Shown: positions 37,969-47,435 of the stretch, piece after piece | Numbering within the stretch: the first letter of the stretch is position 1 | Layout: each line of letters begins with the position of its first letter | From: Alicyclobacillaceae bacterium I2511 | GTDB taxonomy: Bacteria > Bacillota > Bacilli > Alicyclobacillales > Alicyclobacillaceae | Reading direction: 5' to 3' | Length of the DNA: 64,000 nt | Assembly: GCA_003584005.1 (NCBI GenBank) | Contig: QXHL01000004.1 | Coordinates: 60,646-124,645 of the forward strand | The notes under the pieces: generated by a model | Databases searched by the model: none | The model's input: only the letters and a program-made list of their open reading frames with translations | Told to the model about the DNA's origin: nothing | Translations under genes and position numbers: made by a program

Positions 37969-39021
37969 TTAAAAGATTCGTTCAAACTGTTCCAACAAGC
38001 GCAAGTCATTTTGGTATAACATGCGAATGTCTTCAATGCCATACTTTAGCAACGCAATCCTTTCTACACCCATACCAAACGCAAAACCGCTGAAAATACG
38101 ACTGTCATAGCCCACCCCGTCGAGTACATGGGGGTGAACCATTCCCGCACCGAGAATCTCTATCCAGCCAGTTTCCTTACACATCCTGCACCCTGAACCC
38201 CCGCAGGCAATACAGCGCAGATCCACCTCCGCACTGGGTTCCGTAAAAGGAAAAAAGCTGGGACGCAACCGCACCGCCTGCTGTGGCCCAAAAACCGCTA
38301 CGGCAAATTCCTCCAGAGTTCCCTTCAAATCACTCATGCGAATTCCCTTGTCTACCGCCAGCCCCTCTATTTGGTGAAAGGCGTGGGAATGTGTGGCATC
38401 GTCTTCGTCTCGTCGATACACACGGCCAGGAACAATCACTTTGACAGGGGAAGCCCCTGCCATTTTTTCCATTGTTCGAACCTGCATGGGGGAGGTATGG
38501 GTGCGCATCAGTAGGTTGTCCGTCAAATAAAAGGTGTCCTGCATATCCCGAGCGGGGTGATCTTTGGGAATGTTCAATTTTTCAAAATTGAACGCATCCA
38601 ATTCCACCTCTGGACCTTCCGCAATCGTGTAGCCCATCCCGAGAAACACCTCTTCAATTTCATGGATAATGCGACTGATGGGATGAATGGCCCCGCGCGG
38701 ATGGCGCCGTCCTGGCAACGTAATATCCACCCGTTGCGTCTCAAGGCGGCGCAACAGCAACGATTCCTCAAGCGTCCCCTTCGCCGTTGCCAAGGCTTCC
38801 TGCAGAGCCTGGCGGGTTTTGTTAATTCGTTCTCCTGCCAGGGGACGCTCACTGTCCCCCAAACTCCCCACCTGTCGCGACAGCGTGGACACTGCACTCT
38901 TTTTACCCAGGTACGCGACCCGCCACTGCTCCAATTCTGCCTCATTTTGCACCTGTTTCAATTGATTCATAGCACCCTGCTCGAGGGTTTTCAATGCATC
39001 CGTCAACATCTGCAGATCCAT
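37969..39021 (-). CDS. pheS: Phenylalanyl-tRNA synthetase alpha subunit
   Basis: The 350-residue class II catalytic subunit has an N-terminal coiled coil (about residues 1-85), motif 1 near HPISRIIHEIEEVFLGMGY, motif 2 around GRVYRRDEDDATHSHAFHQ, and motif 3 FSGFAFGMGVERIALLKYG near the C-terminus. ATG 39021 follows GGAGG at a normal distance. It is the first gene of pheS-pheT and is preceded by a T-box leader and promoter. Confidence 0.96.
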   Translation of the reverse strand: MDLQMLTDALKTLEQGAMNQLKQVQNEAELEQWRVAYLGKKSAVSTLSRQVGSLGDSERPLAGERINKTRQALQEALATAKGTLEESLLLRRLETQRVDITLPGRRHPRGAIHPISRIIHEIEEVFLGMGYTIAEGPEVELDAFNFEKLNIPKDHPARDMQDTFYLTDNLLMRTHTSPMQVRTMEKMAGASPVKVIVPGRVYRRDEDDATHSHAFHQIEGLAVDKGIRMSDLKGTLEEFAVAVFGPQQAVRLRPSFFPFTEPSAEVDLRCIACGGSGCRMCKETGWIEILGAGMVHPHVLDGVGYDSRIFSGFAFGMGVERIALLKYGIEDIRMLYQNDLRLLEQFERIF

Positions 39022-39479
39022 GTGTGCTTGCCTCCGTTTCCGTGTTCGCTGCCCCCTCTGGTGTCACCCACAGGTGAACTTTTGGTACAGGTACCCCACT
39101 AAACAGGCAGGAAAAAGCAACCCATCCCAAGGGACGAGTTGCTCGCGGTACCACCCTCATTGATACACCACACAGTGCCCATGCACGTCCCCTCCTTCTC
39201 CCTTGTACTCTCCAGAGAACGGTGACGTGGTGTGACAACACACTGGCATATCCACTCAAAGAACATAACGGGTTCTTACCGGTGCATTTTATCGCCAGGG
39301 TATCCATATGCGACACTTTCAACGGTTGTGTCGCACCCACCCAGTTCGTTCAAACGCACAGCTCCAAGGTGAACTTCACCCAGTTCAACCGAGGCCGCTT
39401 TCAGTCTAGGGCGGCACTTCCCTGTGCGGCGAATTCTATGGCTACTCTCCTATTCACAGCCGATGATGACAATGATTTG
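39022..39479 (-). promoter_or_regulatory. Phenylalanine T-box leader of pheST
   Basis: The minus strand has the T-box GGGTGGTACCGCG at 39144-39156 and a specifier-loop context GTGAAGTTCACC, placing UUC (Phe) at 39371-39373. A 12-pair terminator lies over 39112-39142. The ~460-base leader accounts for the whole gene-free stretch before pheS. Uncharged tRNA-Phe should trigger antitermination. Confidence 0.92.
39112..39142 (-). terminator. Conditional terminator within the pheS T-box leader
   Basis: GCAACTCGTCCC pairs over 12 positions with GGGATGGGTTGC, followed by TTTTT. The arms overlap the antiterminator as expected in T-box RNAs. Confidence 0.88.
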
Positions 39480-39485
39480 TATTTT

Positions 39486-39514
39486 AGTATAGCTATTCAC
39501 ATCAACAACTGCAA
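39486..39514 (-). promoter_or_regulatory. Sigma-A promoter of pheST
   Basis: TTGCAG at 39509-39514 and TATACT at 39486-39491 are 17 bases apart, giving a start near 39479 at the head of the T-box leader. It lies only about 30 bases from the end of pstA. Confidence 0.65.
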
Positions 39515-39543
39515 GTTAACACACCCTGCCCTATCCCCACTTT

Positions 39544-40392
39544 TCAACCCCGTAAACTACGGCGGGTTAAAAGTGCTCTTACCACCACGTTGATGAACAG
39601 AACTACCAGCAACAACAAGAAAGCCGCACTGTACGCCAATTGATGGGCTGATTCATAGGGCTGTTCAATGTAGGTCCACACCACGTAGGTGAGGTATCCC
39701 ACCTGGCTATGCACCAACTGGAAGTTGGGATTGACTGAAGACCATCCTGCCGTATACAATAAAGGTGCAGTCTCCCCCATGCCAATAGCAATGGCCATTA
39801 ACACGCCAGTGGCCATACCGCTGGCTGCAGGTCTCCAGATGACCCGCGATATGGCTTGAAACCGCGTCATTCCCAATCCCCATGCGGCTTCGCGTAGGGA
39901 CAAGGGCACCTGCTGTAAACTGGCTTCTGTGTTGCGAAGTATGTAGGGTAACATGATGACCGTCAGTGCGAAACCACCTGCCAATGCAGAAAACTTCCAA
40001 CCCCAAGCCAACACCATCAGCAAATACCCAAAATATCCTACAACAATTGAGGGAACCCCTGATAGCACTTCCGTTAAAAAGCGAATTGTTTTAGCCACTT
40101 GCAATGGTGCGAATTCAGATACATAAACGCCGCCGAGAATTCCCAGCGGAGCGGCCATCAATGTCGCTAGGACGACCAATTCCAATGTTCCCAGAATAGC
40201 ATTTTGCAATCCAGAAGGTGTACTTTGAATGACATGTGTCAGCATACTCCAACGAAAGGAAACCGCACCACGACCCACAATCGTAATCACCAAGTCTGCC
40301 AATCCAAACAAAACCAGAGCGGTGGCCAACCAGGATGCACCCCACCCCACATTTGCCTGCCATTTCCGCCACCGCGAGTGTGCTGTTCTCAT
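39544..40392 (-). CDS. pstA: Phosphate ABC transporter permease PstA
   Basis: One of the two membrane subunits of the high-affinity phosphate importer. The 282-residue protein has six helices and the PstA/EAA-loop region REAAWGLGMTRFQAISRVIWRPA near residue 165, plus GETAPLLYTAG near residue 210. Its ATG overlaps the pstC stop by four bases. It is the last gene of the pstB-phoU-phoR-pstS-pstC-pstA group. Confidence 0.95.
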   Translation of the reverse strand: MRTAHSRWRKWQANVGWGASWLATALVLFGLADLVITIVGRGAVSFRWSMLTHVIQSTPSGLQNAILGTLELVVLATLMAAPLGILGGVYVSEFAPLQVAKTIRFLTEVLSGVPSIVVGYFGYLLMVLAWGWKFSALAGGFALTVIMLPYILRNTEASLQQVPLSLREAAWGLGMTRFQAISRVIWRPAASGMATGVLMAIAIGMGETAPLLYTAGWSSVNPNFQLVHSQVGYLTYVVWTYIEQPYESAHQLAYSAAFLLLLVVLFINVVVRALLTRRSLRG

Positions 40393-41390
40393 GCCCGTAC
40401 CCCCTGCCTACGGTGGTGTGTTCGGCTTACCAGCAAGCGTGCCAGTAGGTTTGTCAAGAGCGTCAACCCCAAAAGGACCAAAGCCAACTCTGATAACGCA
40501 TGGACAGCCATGCCTGAACCGTCTGACATCGCGCTGTCCAACTGACTGGCAATCACAGCAGCCATGGAGGAAATAGGACTGTACAGATTGTGGGGTAAAA
40601 AGTTAATGGCATTGCCACTGACCATCAACACGGCCATAGTTTCTCCCATGGCCCTTCCCCAACCCAAAGCAATGGCGCCAATAAACCCCTCACGAATGTA
40701 GGGAACGGCAATGTAACGTACAACCTCCCAAGTCGTCATGCCCAGCCCAATTCCGCCCTCCCGGTATAATACCGGGACTTGTTGCAATAAATCTCGCGTT
40801 GTCGCTGTGATAATGGGCACCACCATCACGGCCAACACAATGCCACTGGTCAACAGCCCCATGCCCGTCCCAACCGGGCCGCGAAAATAAGGGATTAACA
40901 CCCCTACATGGGTTAGCACAGGTCCCAACCCATGTGCCACAAACGGGGCCAGTACCACCATCCCCCAAAGCCCAATGACCACACTCGGAATGCCGGCAAG
41001 CAGTTCCACTAAAATGGAGACAATCCACTGTACCCAGCCGTGCAATCGATAAGCAAGAATGAGTGCGGTAAACAGTGCCACGGGTATAGCAATCATTAAT
41101 GCAATCACAGAAGAAGCCAGCGTTCCAATAATAAAAGGCAAAGCACCAAAGGAGGCCCCTGCCGCCGCCGTAACTCCATTTTTGTGCATCAAAGCCCCAT
41201 AGGTATTGCCCACATTCCATTCAATGCCTGTGATAAAATGCCATCCCATCAACCGAATGCTGGGAATCGATTGTACCACCACCACTGCAGCAATCGCCAG
41301 CAAAAACAAGACCGGGCTACTGGCAGCAATGCCAGTAGCCACATGAAAGACCTTGTCTGCGGTTTTAATGCCTGAACTGACCTTCTTCAC
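40389..41390 (-). CDS. pstC: Phosphate ABC transporter permease PstC
   Basis: The second membrane subunit of the Pst importer, with six helices, the LAGIPSVVIGLWGMVVLAPF segment and the EAA-loop region YREGGIGLGMTTWEVVRYIAVP, then GWGRAMGETMAV. GTG 41390 is preferred because GGGAGG lies eight bases upstream, giving 333 residues. A TTG at 41414 is possible but without a ribosome site. It overlaps pstA by four bases. Confidence 0.95.
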   Translation of the reverse strand: MKKVSSGIKTADKVFHVATGIAASSPVLFLLAIAAVVVVQSIPSIRLMGWHFITGIEWNVGNTYGALMHKNGVTAAAGASFGALPFIIGTLASSVIALMIAIPVALFTALILAYRLHGWVQWIVSILVELLAGIPSVVIGLWGMVVLAPFVAHGLGPVLTHVGVLIPYFRGPVGTGMGLLTSGIVLAVMVVPIITATTRDLLQQVPVLYREGGIGLGMTTWEVVRYIAVPYIREGFIGAIALGWGRAMGETMAVLMVSGNAINFLPHNLYSPISSMAAVIASQLDSAMSDGSGMAVHALSELALVLLGLTLLTNLLARLLVSRTHHRRQGVRA

Positions 41391-41451
41391 TTGACAGGCC
41401 TCCCGCTTGTCCAAATCACGCCCAGCCCGAGCCGATAACCCAGGCCATCTG

Positions 41452-42597
41452 TTAACCGGTAATCTGGTTGATTTGCGCCTGACTCTTAGGTGCCACCGAT
41501 GTCGGAAGTGGCAAAAAGTGCACTGGTGTCATGTACTGGGCACTGTCGCCACCGCTGGTGCTGATGGCCCAAGTCAGAAATTTTTTCAACGCCGTCGCTG
41601 TCGCCGGGTCTGCTTGTTGCTGTTTCACAATTGCATACTCAAAATTAATAATCGGGTAAGACTTGGCACCCGGTGCATAGATGAGGGAGATAGCCTCATT
41701 TGTTGGCACCTGGCTCACCATTTCATTGACCGCCGCTTGAATATTAACAGCTTCCGGGAGTAAAAAGTTACCCGCCTTGTTTTGCAATGCCGCATACCCC
41801 AATCCCTTTTGTTCCGCCTTGTTCAGCCAACTAATCCCCACATACCCAAGGCTATACGGGTTCCCAGCCAGCGTAGTGACGACACCGTCATTGCCGTTGG
41901 CGCCAATTCCCGTGGACAAGGAGGGCCATGAAACCTGCGTACTATATTTCACTGTGTTCGCCCAGCTTGCATTGGTGTCTGTCAAGAACTGTGTAAATAA
42001 AAATGTGTCCCCACTGCCATCAGAGCGGTGCACAGGAATGATTTGCTGATGTGGAAGTTTCACCCCCGGATTCAAGGCCGTCAAGGCTGAATTATCCCAG
42101 TACTTAATTTGACCTTGATAAATCTTTGCCAACACGTCCCCAGTAAGTTTTAGGTGTCCCGTCACACCAGGAAGGTTATACATCACTTGCTGTGCTGAAA
42201 TTGCCAGTGGAATATTCATCACGCCTTGGTTGGAACTCAACATGCTCGGTGGCAGATACGCATCAGAAGCGCCAATTTGTACAGTCCCTTGAACCGCCTG
42301 TGAAATTCCCGTACCACTGCCCGTGGACGCCGCATTGAGGCGCACGTTGGGTGCAGTATGTTGGTAAGCCTGAACCCACTGATTGTTAAATAACGGATAA
42401 AGAAGGGAAGACCCCGTTTCATTTAACGTCACATTTTGGGAGCTCCCCCCCCCACTGGTGCCATTTGCAGATGTGCCCGAGCCATTTGTCGCGTTTCCGC
42501 CATTCCCCGTGCCACAACCCACCACCAGTGACGTCAGCGCCAATCCCATGACTGTGACAGAAGCCCATTTCGATGTCCGATTTAACAACCAACCCAT
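41452..42597 (-). CDS. pstS: Phosphate-binding lipoprotein PstS
   Basis: The 381-residue protein has a lipoprotein signal peptide with the lipobox LVVGC (Cys28) and a Gly/Asn/Ser-rich linker. The PstS fold follows, with GSSLLYPLFNNQWVQAY, STGSGTGISQAVQGTVQIGASDAYL (cited as STGSGTGISQAV) and HRSDGSGDTFLFTQFL, which contact phosphate in the family. It delivers phosphate to PstCA. A run of nine G (42445-42453) lies in the linker codons. A Pho-box array is present just upstream, so it can probably be transcribed independently of phoR under phosphate limitation. Confidence 0.95.
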   Translation of the reverse strand: MGWLLNRTSKWASVTVMGLALTSLVVGCGTGNGGNATNGSGTSANGTSGGGSSQNVTLNETGSSLLYPLFNNQWVQAYQHTAPNVRLNAASTGSGTGISQAVQGTVQIGASDAYLPPSMLSSNQGVMNIPLAISAQQVMYNLPGVTGHLKLTGDVLAKIYQGQIKYWDNSALTALNPGVKLPHQQIIPVHRSDGSGDTFLFTQFLTDTNASWANTVKYSTQVSWPSLSTGIGANGNDGVVTTLAGNPYSLGYVGISWLNKAEQKGLGYAALQNKAGNFLLPEAVNIQAAVNEMVSQVPTNEAISLIYAPGAKSYPIINFEYAIVKQQQADPATATALKKFLTWAISTSGGDSAQYMTPVHFLPLPTSVAPKSQAQINQITG

Positions 42598-42666
42598 CCC
42601 CCTTGACCCCTCAACTTTATTGTTAGGAAGTATGCTTCCCTGTCGACATCTAAGGTATCAAGTGAA

Positions 42667-42705
42667 TGTGAAGTCCCAATGGACTCTGTGTTAAGACTAT
42701 GTAAA
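42667..42705 (-). promoter_or_regulatory. PhoP-binding (Pho box) array before pstS
   Basis: On the minus strand four hexamers with 5-base spacers read TTTACA (42700-42705), TTAACA (42689-42694), TCCATT (42678-42683) and TTCACA (42667-42672). Three fit the B. subtilis TTWACA-type repeat and the spacing is the expected 11-base period. It overlaps the last codons of phoR, about 70 bases before the pstS start. PhoP binding is inferred. Confidence 0.7.
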
Positions 42706-44031
42706 GTTCATTACAGGCTCACTGCGCAACAGCGTAAACCAAAAATCACTGCCTGTCCCGGGCGCACTGTTCACCCCCAGTTCCCCACCGTGAACCGTAA
42801 TGATATGCTTAACGATGGCCAATCCCAAACCAGTTCCCCCGGTGGCTCGACTGCGGTGTGGGTCGACGCGATAAAATCGTTCAAATACTCGTTCCTGATG
42901 CTCTTTGTCAATGCCAATTCCTGTATCTTGGATGTGTATTTCCACTTTTGTTTCCTTCACACTCCAGTTTACTATCACACGGCCTCCTGCTGCGGTATAG
43001 TGGACCGCATTGCTCAATAGGTTCAAAAACACCTGCAATAGCTTGTCCTCATCTGCCCAGACGCTCACGTCCACATCGTCCGGTGGCACCAGTTCCACGC
43101 CTCGTTGCTGTGCTTCACCGAGTACTCGCTGGCGAGCCCGCTCTGCCACGAAGCGCAAGCCAATAGTTTGGGGCTGAATAGAATCCCCTGAGCTTTCCAA
43201 TTTAGACAAAGTTAAAAGGTCTGCTACCAGATTTCCCATACGTACAGATTCATCATAAATCACCTGCAAAAAGTTGTGCCTGGAGGACTCATCTGTCACA
43301 TCGCTGAGCAAGGTCTCCGCAAAACCGCGGATGGCAGTGATTGGGGTTTTCAATTCATGGGAAACATTGGCCACAAAGTCACTGCGCATGCGAGCAACCC
43401 TGCGCCATTCGGATACATCGTTGAACAACACCAACGCTGTATAGGAAGTTCTTTTGCCCCCAATTTCAGAAGACGACATTTGCACAGCCACCACACGTGC
43501 ATCCAAGGTGAGGTCCGCCCTCACCTTCAATTCTCCGTGCCAAGAAGTTCCGTTTAACAGGGCGTGGTCTATCGCTGCACAAACGCCGAAATTTCGAAAC
43601 AGCTGTGAGTGTTGCTTACCGCGCCACTGATCTTCGGGACCGCGCAGGGTCCGGCCTGAGGCCTCATTCATCATTTCTATCCTGCCATCTGCGCCCACCA
43701 GTACCACGCCCGTTGTCATACTTTGCAGAATATGGTTGAGCACATCTCGTTCTCTCGACAATTCAGACAGCTGACTACTCAAGGCATCCAACATGCGGTT
43801 TACTGTTTCGGCAAACTCTTGCTCTGCCCCGGCCCCTTCCTTGACCACGCGCTGACTGTAATCACCAGCCATAACGTTGTCTCCGACGCGCCGAACATAC
43901 TGTAGAAATTGCCGTCGCCGTTTGAACACCCCCCAAGCAACTGCCGCCGCTATCAGAGCGGTAATCACACAGCCGCACAAGAATGTGACAACCTCCAAGA
44001 AATAAGCCCTCCACTCGATGTCAAATTTCAC
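42697..44031 (-). CDS. phoR: PhoR-like sensor histidine kinase
   Basis: The 444-residue kinase has one clear N-terminal membrane helix (about 14-36), a HAMP-like linker, a PAS domain (about 100-200), HisKA with the phospho-acceptor His in NVSHELKTPITAIRGF near residue 222, and a HATPase domain with N, G1 (DTGIGI) and G2 (GGTGLGLAI) boxes. It has no large extracytoplasmic sensor, so it may read phosphate status through Pst/PhoU as E. coli PhoR does (inference). No response regulator gene lies next to it. GTG 44031 has a weak ribosome site; TTG 43998 follows GGAGG and may be the true start. Confidence 0.9.
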   Translation of the reverse strand: MKFDIEWRAYFLEVVTFLCGCVITALIAAAVAWGVFKRRRQFLQYVRRVGDNVMAGDYSQRVVKEGAGAEQEFAETVNRMLDALSSQLSELSRERDVLNHILQSMTTGVVLVGADGRIEMMNEASGRTLRGPEDQWRGKQHSQLFRNFGVCAAIDHALLNGTSWHGELKVRADLTLDARVVAVQMSSSEIGGKRTSYTALVLFNDVSEWRRVARMRSDFVANVSHELKTPITAIRGFAETLLSDVTDESSRHNFLQVIYDESVRMGNLVADLLTLSKLESSGDSIQPQTIGLRFVAERARQRVLGEAQQRGVELVPPDDVDVSVWADEDKLLQVFLNLLSNAVHYTAAGGRVIVNWSVKETKVEIHIQDTGIGIDKEHQERVFERFYRVDPHRSRATGGTGLGLAIVKHIITVHGGELGVNSAPGTGSDFWFTLLRSEPVMNFT

Positions 44032-44066
44032 TTAATCAGCGCACCAAATAAACATCCTAGCCAAAC

Positions 44067-44723
44067 TTAATTAAGGTCTGAACGTTTTCCCGTGATGATG
44101 AAGATGACCCCCTCCCCCACATTGGTCGCATGGTCCCCAATACGTTCCAAGTAGCGACCGATGAATGCCAAGCTCATCGCCTGGTGGGCCACATCGGGCC
44201 GGTCTTTCCCAATCGAAAATAGTTCCTCCATCATCCGGCGGTACAGGTGATCTACCTCGTCGTCCTGTATTGCTAAGTCCTCTGCCAAATCCAAGCTATT
44301 CTCCACATAGGCATTGAGAGCGTTTGAAATCATGGTGTCCACGATGGTAGCCATCTGCGGAATGTCCACAAGGGGCTTGATGAGGGTTTGCCCTTGTAGA
44401 CGTGTGACCGTCTTCGCAATATCCACAGCATTGTCCCCCATGCGCTCCAAATCCGTGGCAATTTGCATCCCGGCGACAATTTTCCGCAAGTCTGTGGCCA
44501 CTGGCTGTTGTGTGGCAATTAACCGAATGCAGAGGTTTTCAATTTCATGTTCCTGCTGGTTAATGTGAATATCATCGTGGACAACCTGGCCAGCCATGAC
44601 CATATCTCCAATTTTCAAAGCCTCAATGGCCTTGCGAATGCTCTCCTGCACATCTCCCCCCATATGCAGCAACTGCAGCTTCAATTCGCGTAAAGAGATA
44701 TCAAAATTCTGGCGTTGTTGCAC
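44067..44723 (-). CDS. phoU: Phosphate signalling protein PhoU
   Basis: The 218-residue all-helical protein has two PhoU repeats, with the metal-site patterns LERMGDNAVDIAK near residue 88 and LERIGDHATNVGEGV near residue 190. PhoU links the Pst transporter to PhoR and represses the regulon when phosphate is plentiful. GTG 44723 is chosen because GAGGGG lies eight bases upstream. It sits between pstB and phoR. Confidence 0.95.
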   Translation of the reverse strand: MQQRQNFDISLRELKLQLLHMGGDVQESIRKAIEALKIGDMVMAGQVVHDDIHINQQEHEIENLCIRLIATQQPVATDLRKIVAGMQIATDLERMGDNAVDIAKTVTRLQGQTLIKPLVDIPQMATIVDTMISNALNAYVENSLDLAEDLAIQDDEVDHLYRRMMEELFSIGKDRPDVAHQAMSLAFIGRYLERIGDHATNVGEGVIFIITGKRSDLN

Positions 44724-44779
44724 AGTTCGTTCCCCTCTTTCAGTGCTGTGGTGCATCCAGCATGGTGAAATATTGAGAT

Positions 44780-45532
44780 TCAGCCGAAGCGTCCGGTAAT
44801 GTAGTCTTCTGTGCGCTTATCGGTGGGGTTTGTGAAAATGGTTGTCGTATCCGCAAATTCAACCACTTCTCCATTTAGGAAAAAGGCGGTCTCATCTGCC
44901 ACCCGCGCCGCTTGCTGCATATTGTGGGTTACAATCACAATGGTATAAGTATCTTTCAACTGCTCGACTAATTCCTCCACCCGCAATGTCGACACCGGGT
45001 CCAAAGCCGAGGCAGGTTCATCCATCAACAACACCTCAGGTTGTACCGCAATGGCCCTGGCAATGCACAAGCGCTGCTGTTGGCCCCCGGACAAGGAGGT
45101 TGCCGGCTCTGACAAGCGATCTTTCACTTCTCCCCATAAGGCGGCCATTTGCAAACTGCGTTCCACAGCCTCCCGCAGTTGACCGCGATTGTGCACTCCC
45201 CCCAATCGCAAGCCCAGTGCAATATTGTCAAAAATAGATAAAGTAGGGAATGGATTGGGTTTTTGAAAAACCATCCCAATCATGCGTCTGACGTCCACCG
45301 GATCTACCTTATATAAGTCTTGCGTCCCCAAGTGGACGTCGCCCTCTACCCGCGCTCCCGGCAGGGTTTCATGCAATCGATTCAGACAACGGATAAAAGT
45401 GGACTTGCCACATCCGGAAGGACCAATGATGGCGGTCACCTGGCTGGCTGGAAGTTCCATGTCGACGCTCTTGAGCGTCAACTGTGTTCCATACCAAGCC
45501 TTTAAGTTGTGGACTGAAATTGGTTGACTCAT
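44780..45532 (-). CDS. pstB: Phosphate ABC transporter ATP-binding protein PstB
   Basis: The 250-residue ATPase has Walker [11 protein letters not shown] near residue 33, the Q-loop region [11 protein letters not shown], the ABC signature LSGGQQQRL near residue 146 and Walker [14 protein letters not shown]. It powers phosphate uptake through PstCA. It is the first gene of the cluster; pstS comes only after phoU and phoR. Its start codon ATG 45532 is 146 bases from the ggt stop, a region with no clear terminator. Confidence 0.95.
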   Translation of the reverse strand: MSQPISVHNLKAWYGTQLTLKSVDMELPASQVTAIIGPSGCGKSTFIRCLNRLHETLPGARVEGDVHLGTQDLYKVDPVDVRRMIGMVFQKPNPFPTLSIFDNIALGLRLGGVHNRGQLREAVERSLQMAALWGEVKDRLSEPATSLSGGQQQRLCIARAIAVQPEVLLMDEPASALDPVSTLRVEELVEQLKDTYTIVIVTHNMQQAARVADETAFFLNGEVVEFADTTTIFTNPTDKRTEDYITGRFG

Positions 45533-45678
45533 GCCTACACCTCTATACTAAATCTAGCGTATGAACCGCGATGTCTCACCCACATGTCAACACAGTCCGC
45601 AATAAAAGTAAAGCCGCCTGAGGGTCTCAACCCCACATACACCCTGGCTGCCCCCCGTGGGCCCCTATCTCCCTGGTT

Positions 45679-47289
45679 TCACCAAGCAGCCACCGTCCCA
45701 TCGGTACGGGGCTCAGTGGCCCCTGCCAAGACCCCTGAGGACAAACGACAAATCACTTGACCGCGGCCAAATGTACTGCCATCATTGGCCACTTCAACCA
45801 AGTGACCGCGAGCCGCTAAGGCTTGGGCTATGGATTCTGGCAACTGCCTTTCCACCATTAATCGGCGTCCCTCCAACCACTGCCAGCGTGGCGCATCAAG
45901 AGCCGCCTGAGGGTTAAGATGAAAGTCCACAAGATTCATAACCACTTGCACATGACCCTGTGGCTGCATGTACCCTCCCATGACTCCGAATGGACCCACA
46001 GCTTGACCCTGATGGGACAAGAAGCCGGGAATAATGGTGTGGTAGGTCCGCTTGCCCGGAGCCAACGCGTTGACATCCGCTGGGTTCAGAGAAAACGTGT
46101 AGCCCCGGTTTTGCAGCGATATTCCAGTGCCAGGCACCACTAGACCAGAACCGAACCCCATGTAGTTGCTCTGAATGTAAGAAACCATATTCCCCTCGGC
46201 ATCCGCTGTCGCCAAGTACACCGTCCCCCCCTCGGGAGGCCGTCCGGGAACTGGTTCACTTGCCTGGGATCCAATTTTTTGCCGACGCAGGTCCGCATAG
46301 GTGGCAGACAATAGGTCCACCACCCGAACCTCCATGTCACGTGCATCTGTAATAAACTGCCGACCGTCCGCAAAGGCCAACTTCATTGCCTCCACTTGGC
46401 GATGGTAAGTTTCAACACTTTCCTTTTCACCAAACTCAAACCCCTGTAAAATTTGTAAAGCCATGAGGGCCACTACGCCTTGTCCGTTCGGAGGAATTTC
46501 CCATACGTCATAGTCGCGATAAGGCACAGAAACGGGATCTACCCACTGGGGTGTGAAATGGGTCAGATCCGATTTGCGCATGTATCCCCCTGTGGCTGTA
46601 GCAAAACGGACAATCCGATTTGCCAAATCCCCCTCGTAAAAGTCTTTCCCCTGGCTGTCGGCAATCGCCCGCAATGTCGCCGCATGACCGGGGGACCGCC
46701 ACAGTTCACCGGCTTCTGGAGCCACCCCCTGGGGTGCAAACGTATCAAACCAGTGTAAAAACTCCTCTTTGCGCAGTTCTCGGGTATACAGTTGTGTCGC
46801 CAAGCGCCAAAGACGAGCAGTAGTAGGGGCCACCGGATGCCCTTGTTCAGCCAGAACAATGGCCGGATTTAATGTTTCAGAAAAAGCCACTTTACCAAAT
46901 CGGCGCGACAATTCCGCCCACGCGGCGGGAACCCCGGGCACAGTCACGGGTGCCCAGCCAAAACGAGGAATCGTCCGAAAGCCTGCAGCCTGTAACTTGT
47001 CAATAGACAATGCTTGTGGCGCCGGGCCGCTGGAGTTCAGCCCGTACAGTCGGCCTTGATTCCAAACCAAGGCGAATGCATCCCCGCCAATCCCGTTGGA
47101 GGTAGGTTCCACCACCGTCAATGCGGCAGCTGCGGCCACTGCCGCGTCCACCGCATTGCCGCCTTTCTGAAGCACTTCCAGACCCGCTTGTGCCGCTAAA
47201 GGATGGGAAGTAGCCACCATGCCGCGCGCAGCATATACCACCCTCCGTCGAGACGGGTATGGATAATGGTGTGGATTAAATTCCATCAA
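45679..47289 (-). CDS. ggt: Gamma-glutamyltransferase family protein
   Basis: The 536-residue Ntn-hydrolase matches gamma-glutamyltranspeptidases from ARGMVATSHPLAAQAGLEVL through NAVDAAVAAAAALTVVEP. The expected self-cleavage site, with the nucleophilic Thr, lies near residue 350 in GGTVYLATADAEGNMVSYIQ, and a C-terminal GVMGGYMQPQGHVQVVMNL completes the pattern. No signal peptide is visible, unlike secreted Ggt, so the protein may be cytoplasmic. Substrate (glutathione, polyglutamate or another gamma-glutamyl compound) cannot be set. It is upstream of pstB on the same strand. Confidence 0.88.
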   Translation of the reverse strand: MMEFNPHHYPYPSRRRVVYAARGMVATSHPLAAQAGLEVLQKGGNAVDAAVAAAAALTVVEPTSNGIGGDAFALVWNQGRLYGLNSSGPAPQALSIDKLQAAGFRTIPRFGWAPVTVPGVPAAWAELSRRFGKVAFSETLNPAIVLAEQGHPVAPTTARLWRLATQLYTRELRKEEFLHWFDTFAPQGVAPEAGELWRSPGHAATLRAIADSQGKDFYEGDLANRIVRFATATGGYMRKSDLTHFTPQWVDPVSVPYRDYDVWEIPPNGQGVVALMALQILQGFEFGEKESVETYHRQVEAMKLAFADGRQFITDARDMEVRVVDLLSATYADLRRQKIGSQASEPVPGRPPEGGTVYLATADAEGNMVSYIQSNYMGFGSGLVVPGTGISLQNRGYTFSLNPADVNALAPGKRTYHTIIPGFLSHQGQAVGPFGVMGGYMQPQGHVQVVMNLVDFHLNPQAALDAPRWQWLEGRRLMVERQLPESIAQALAARGHLVEVANDGSTFGRGQVICRLSSGVLAGATEPRTDGTVAAW

Positions 47290-47435
47290 CTATTTCAACC
47301 TCCAAACCTACCCCATCCGTGTCCGTCCATAAACGATGCTACGGTATAAGAGTGGTAACGCCAAATATTCAAATTTTTAACGATTGTCCGGAAAATACGG
47401 AGAGTAGCCAAAGTAATCTGTGGGTTTCCGGCCCA

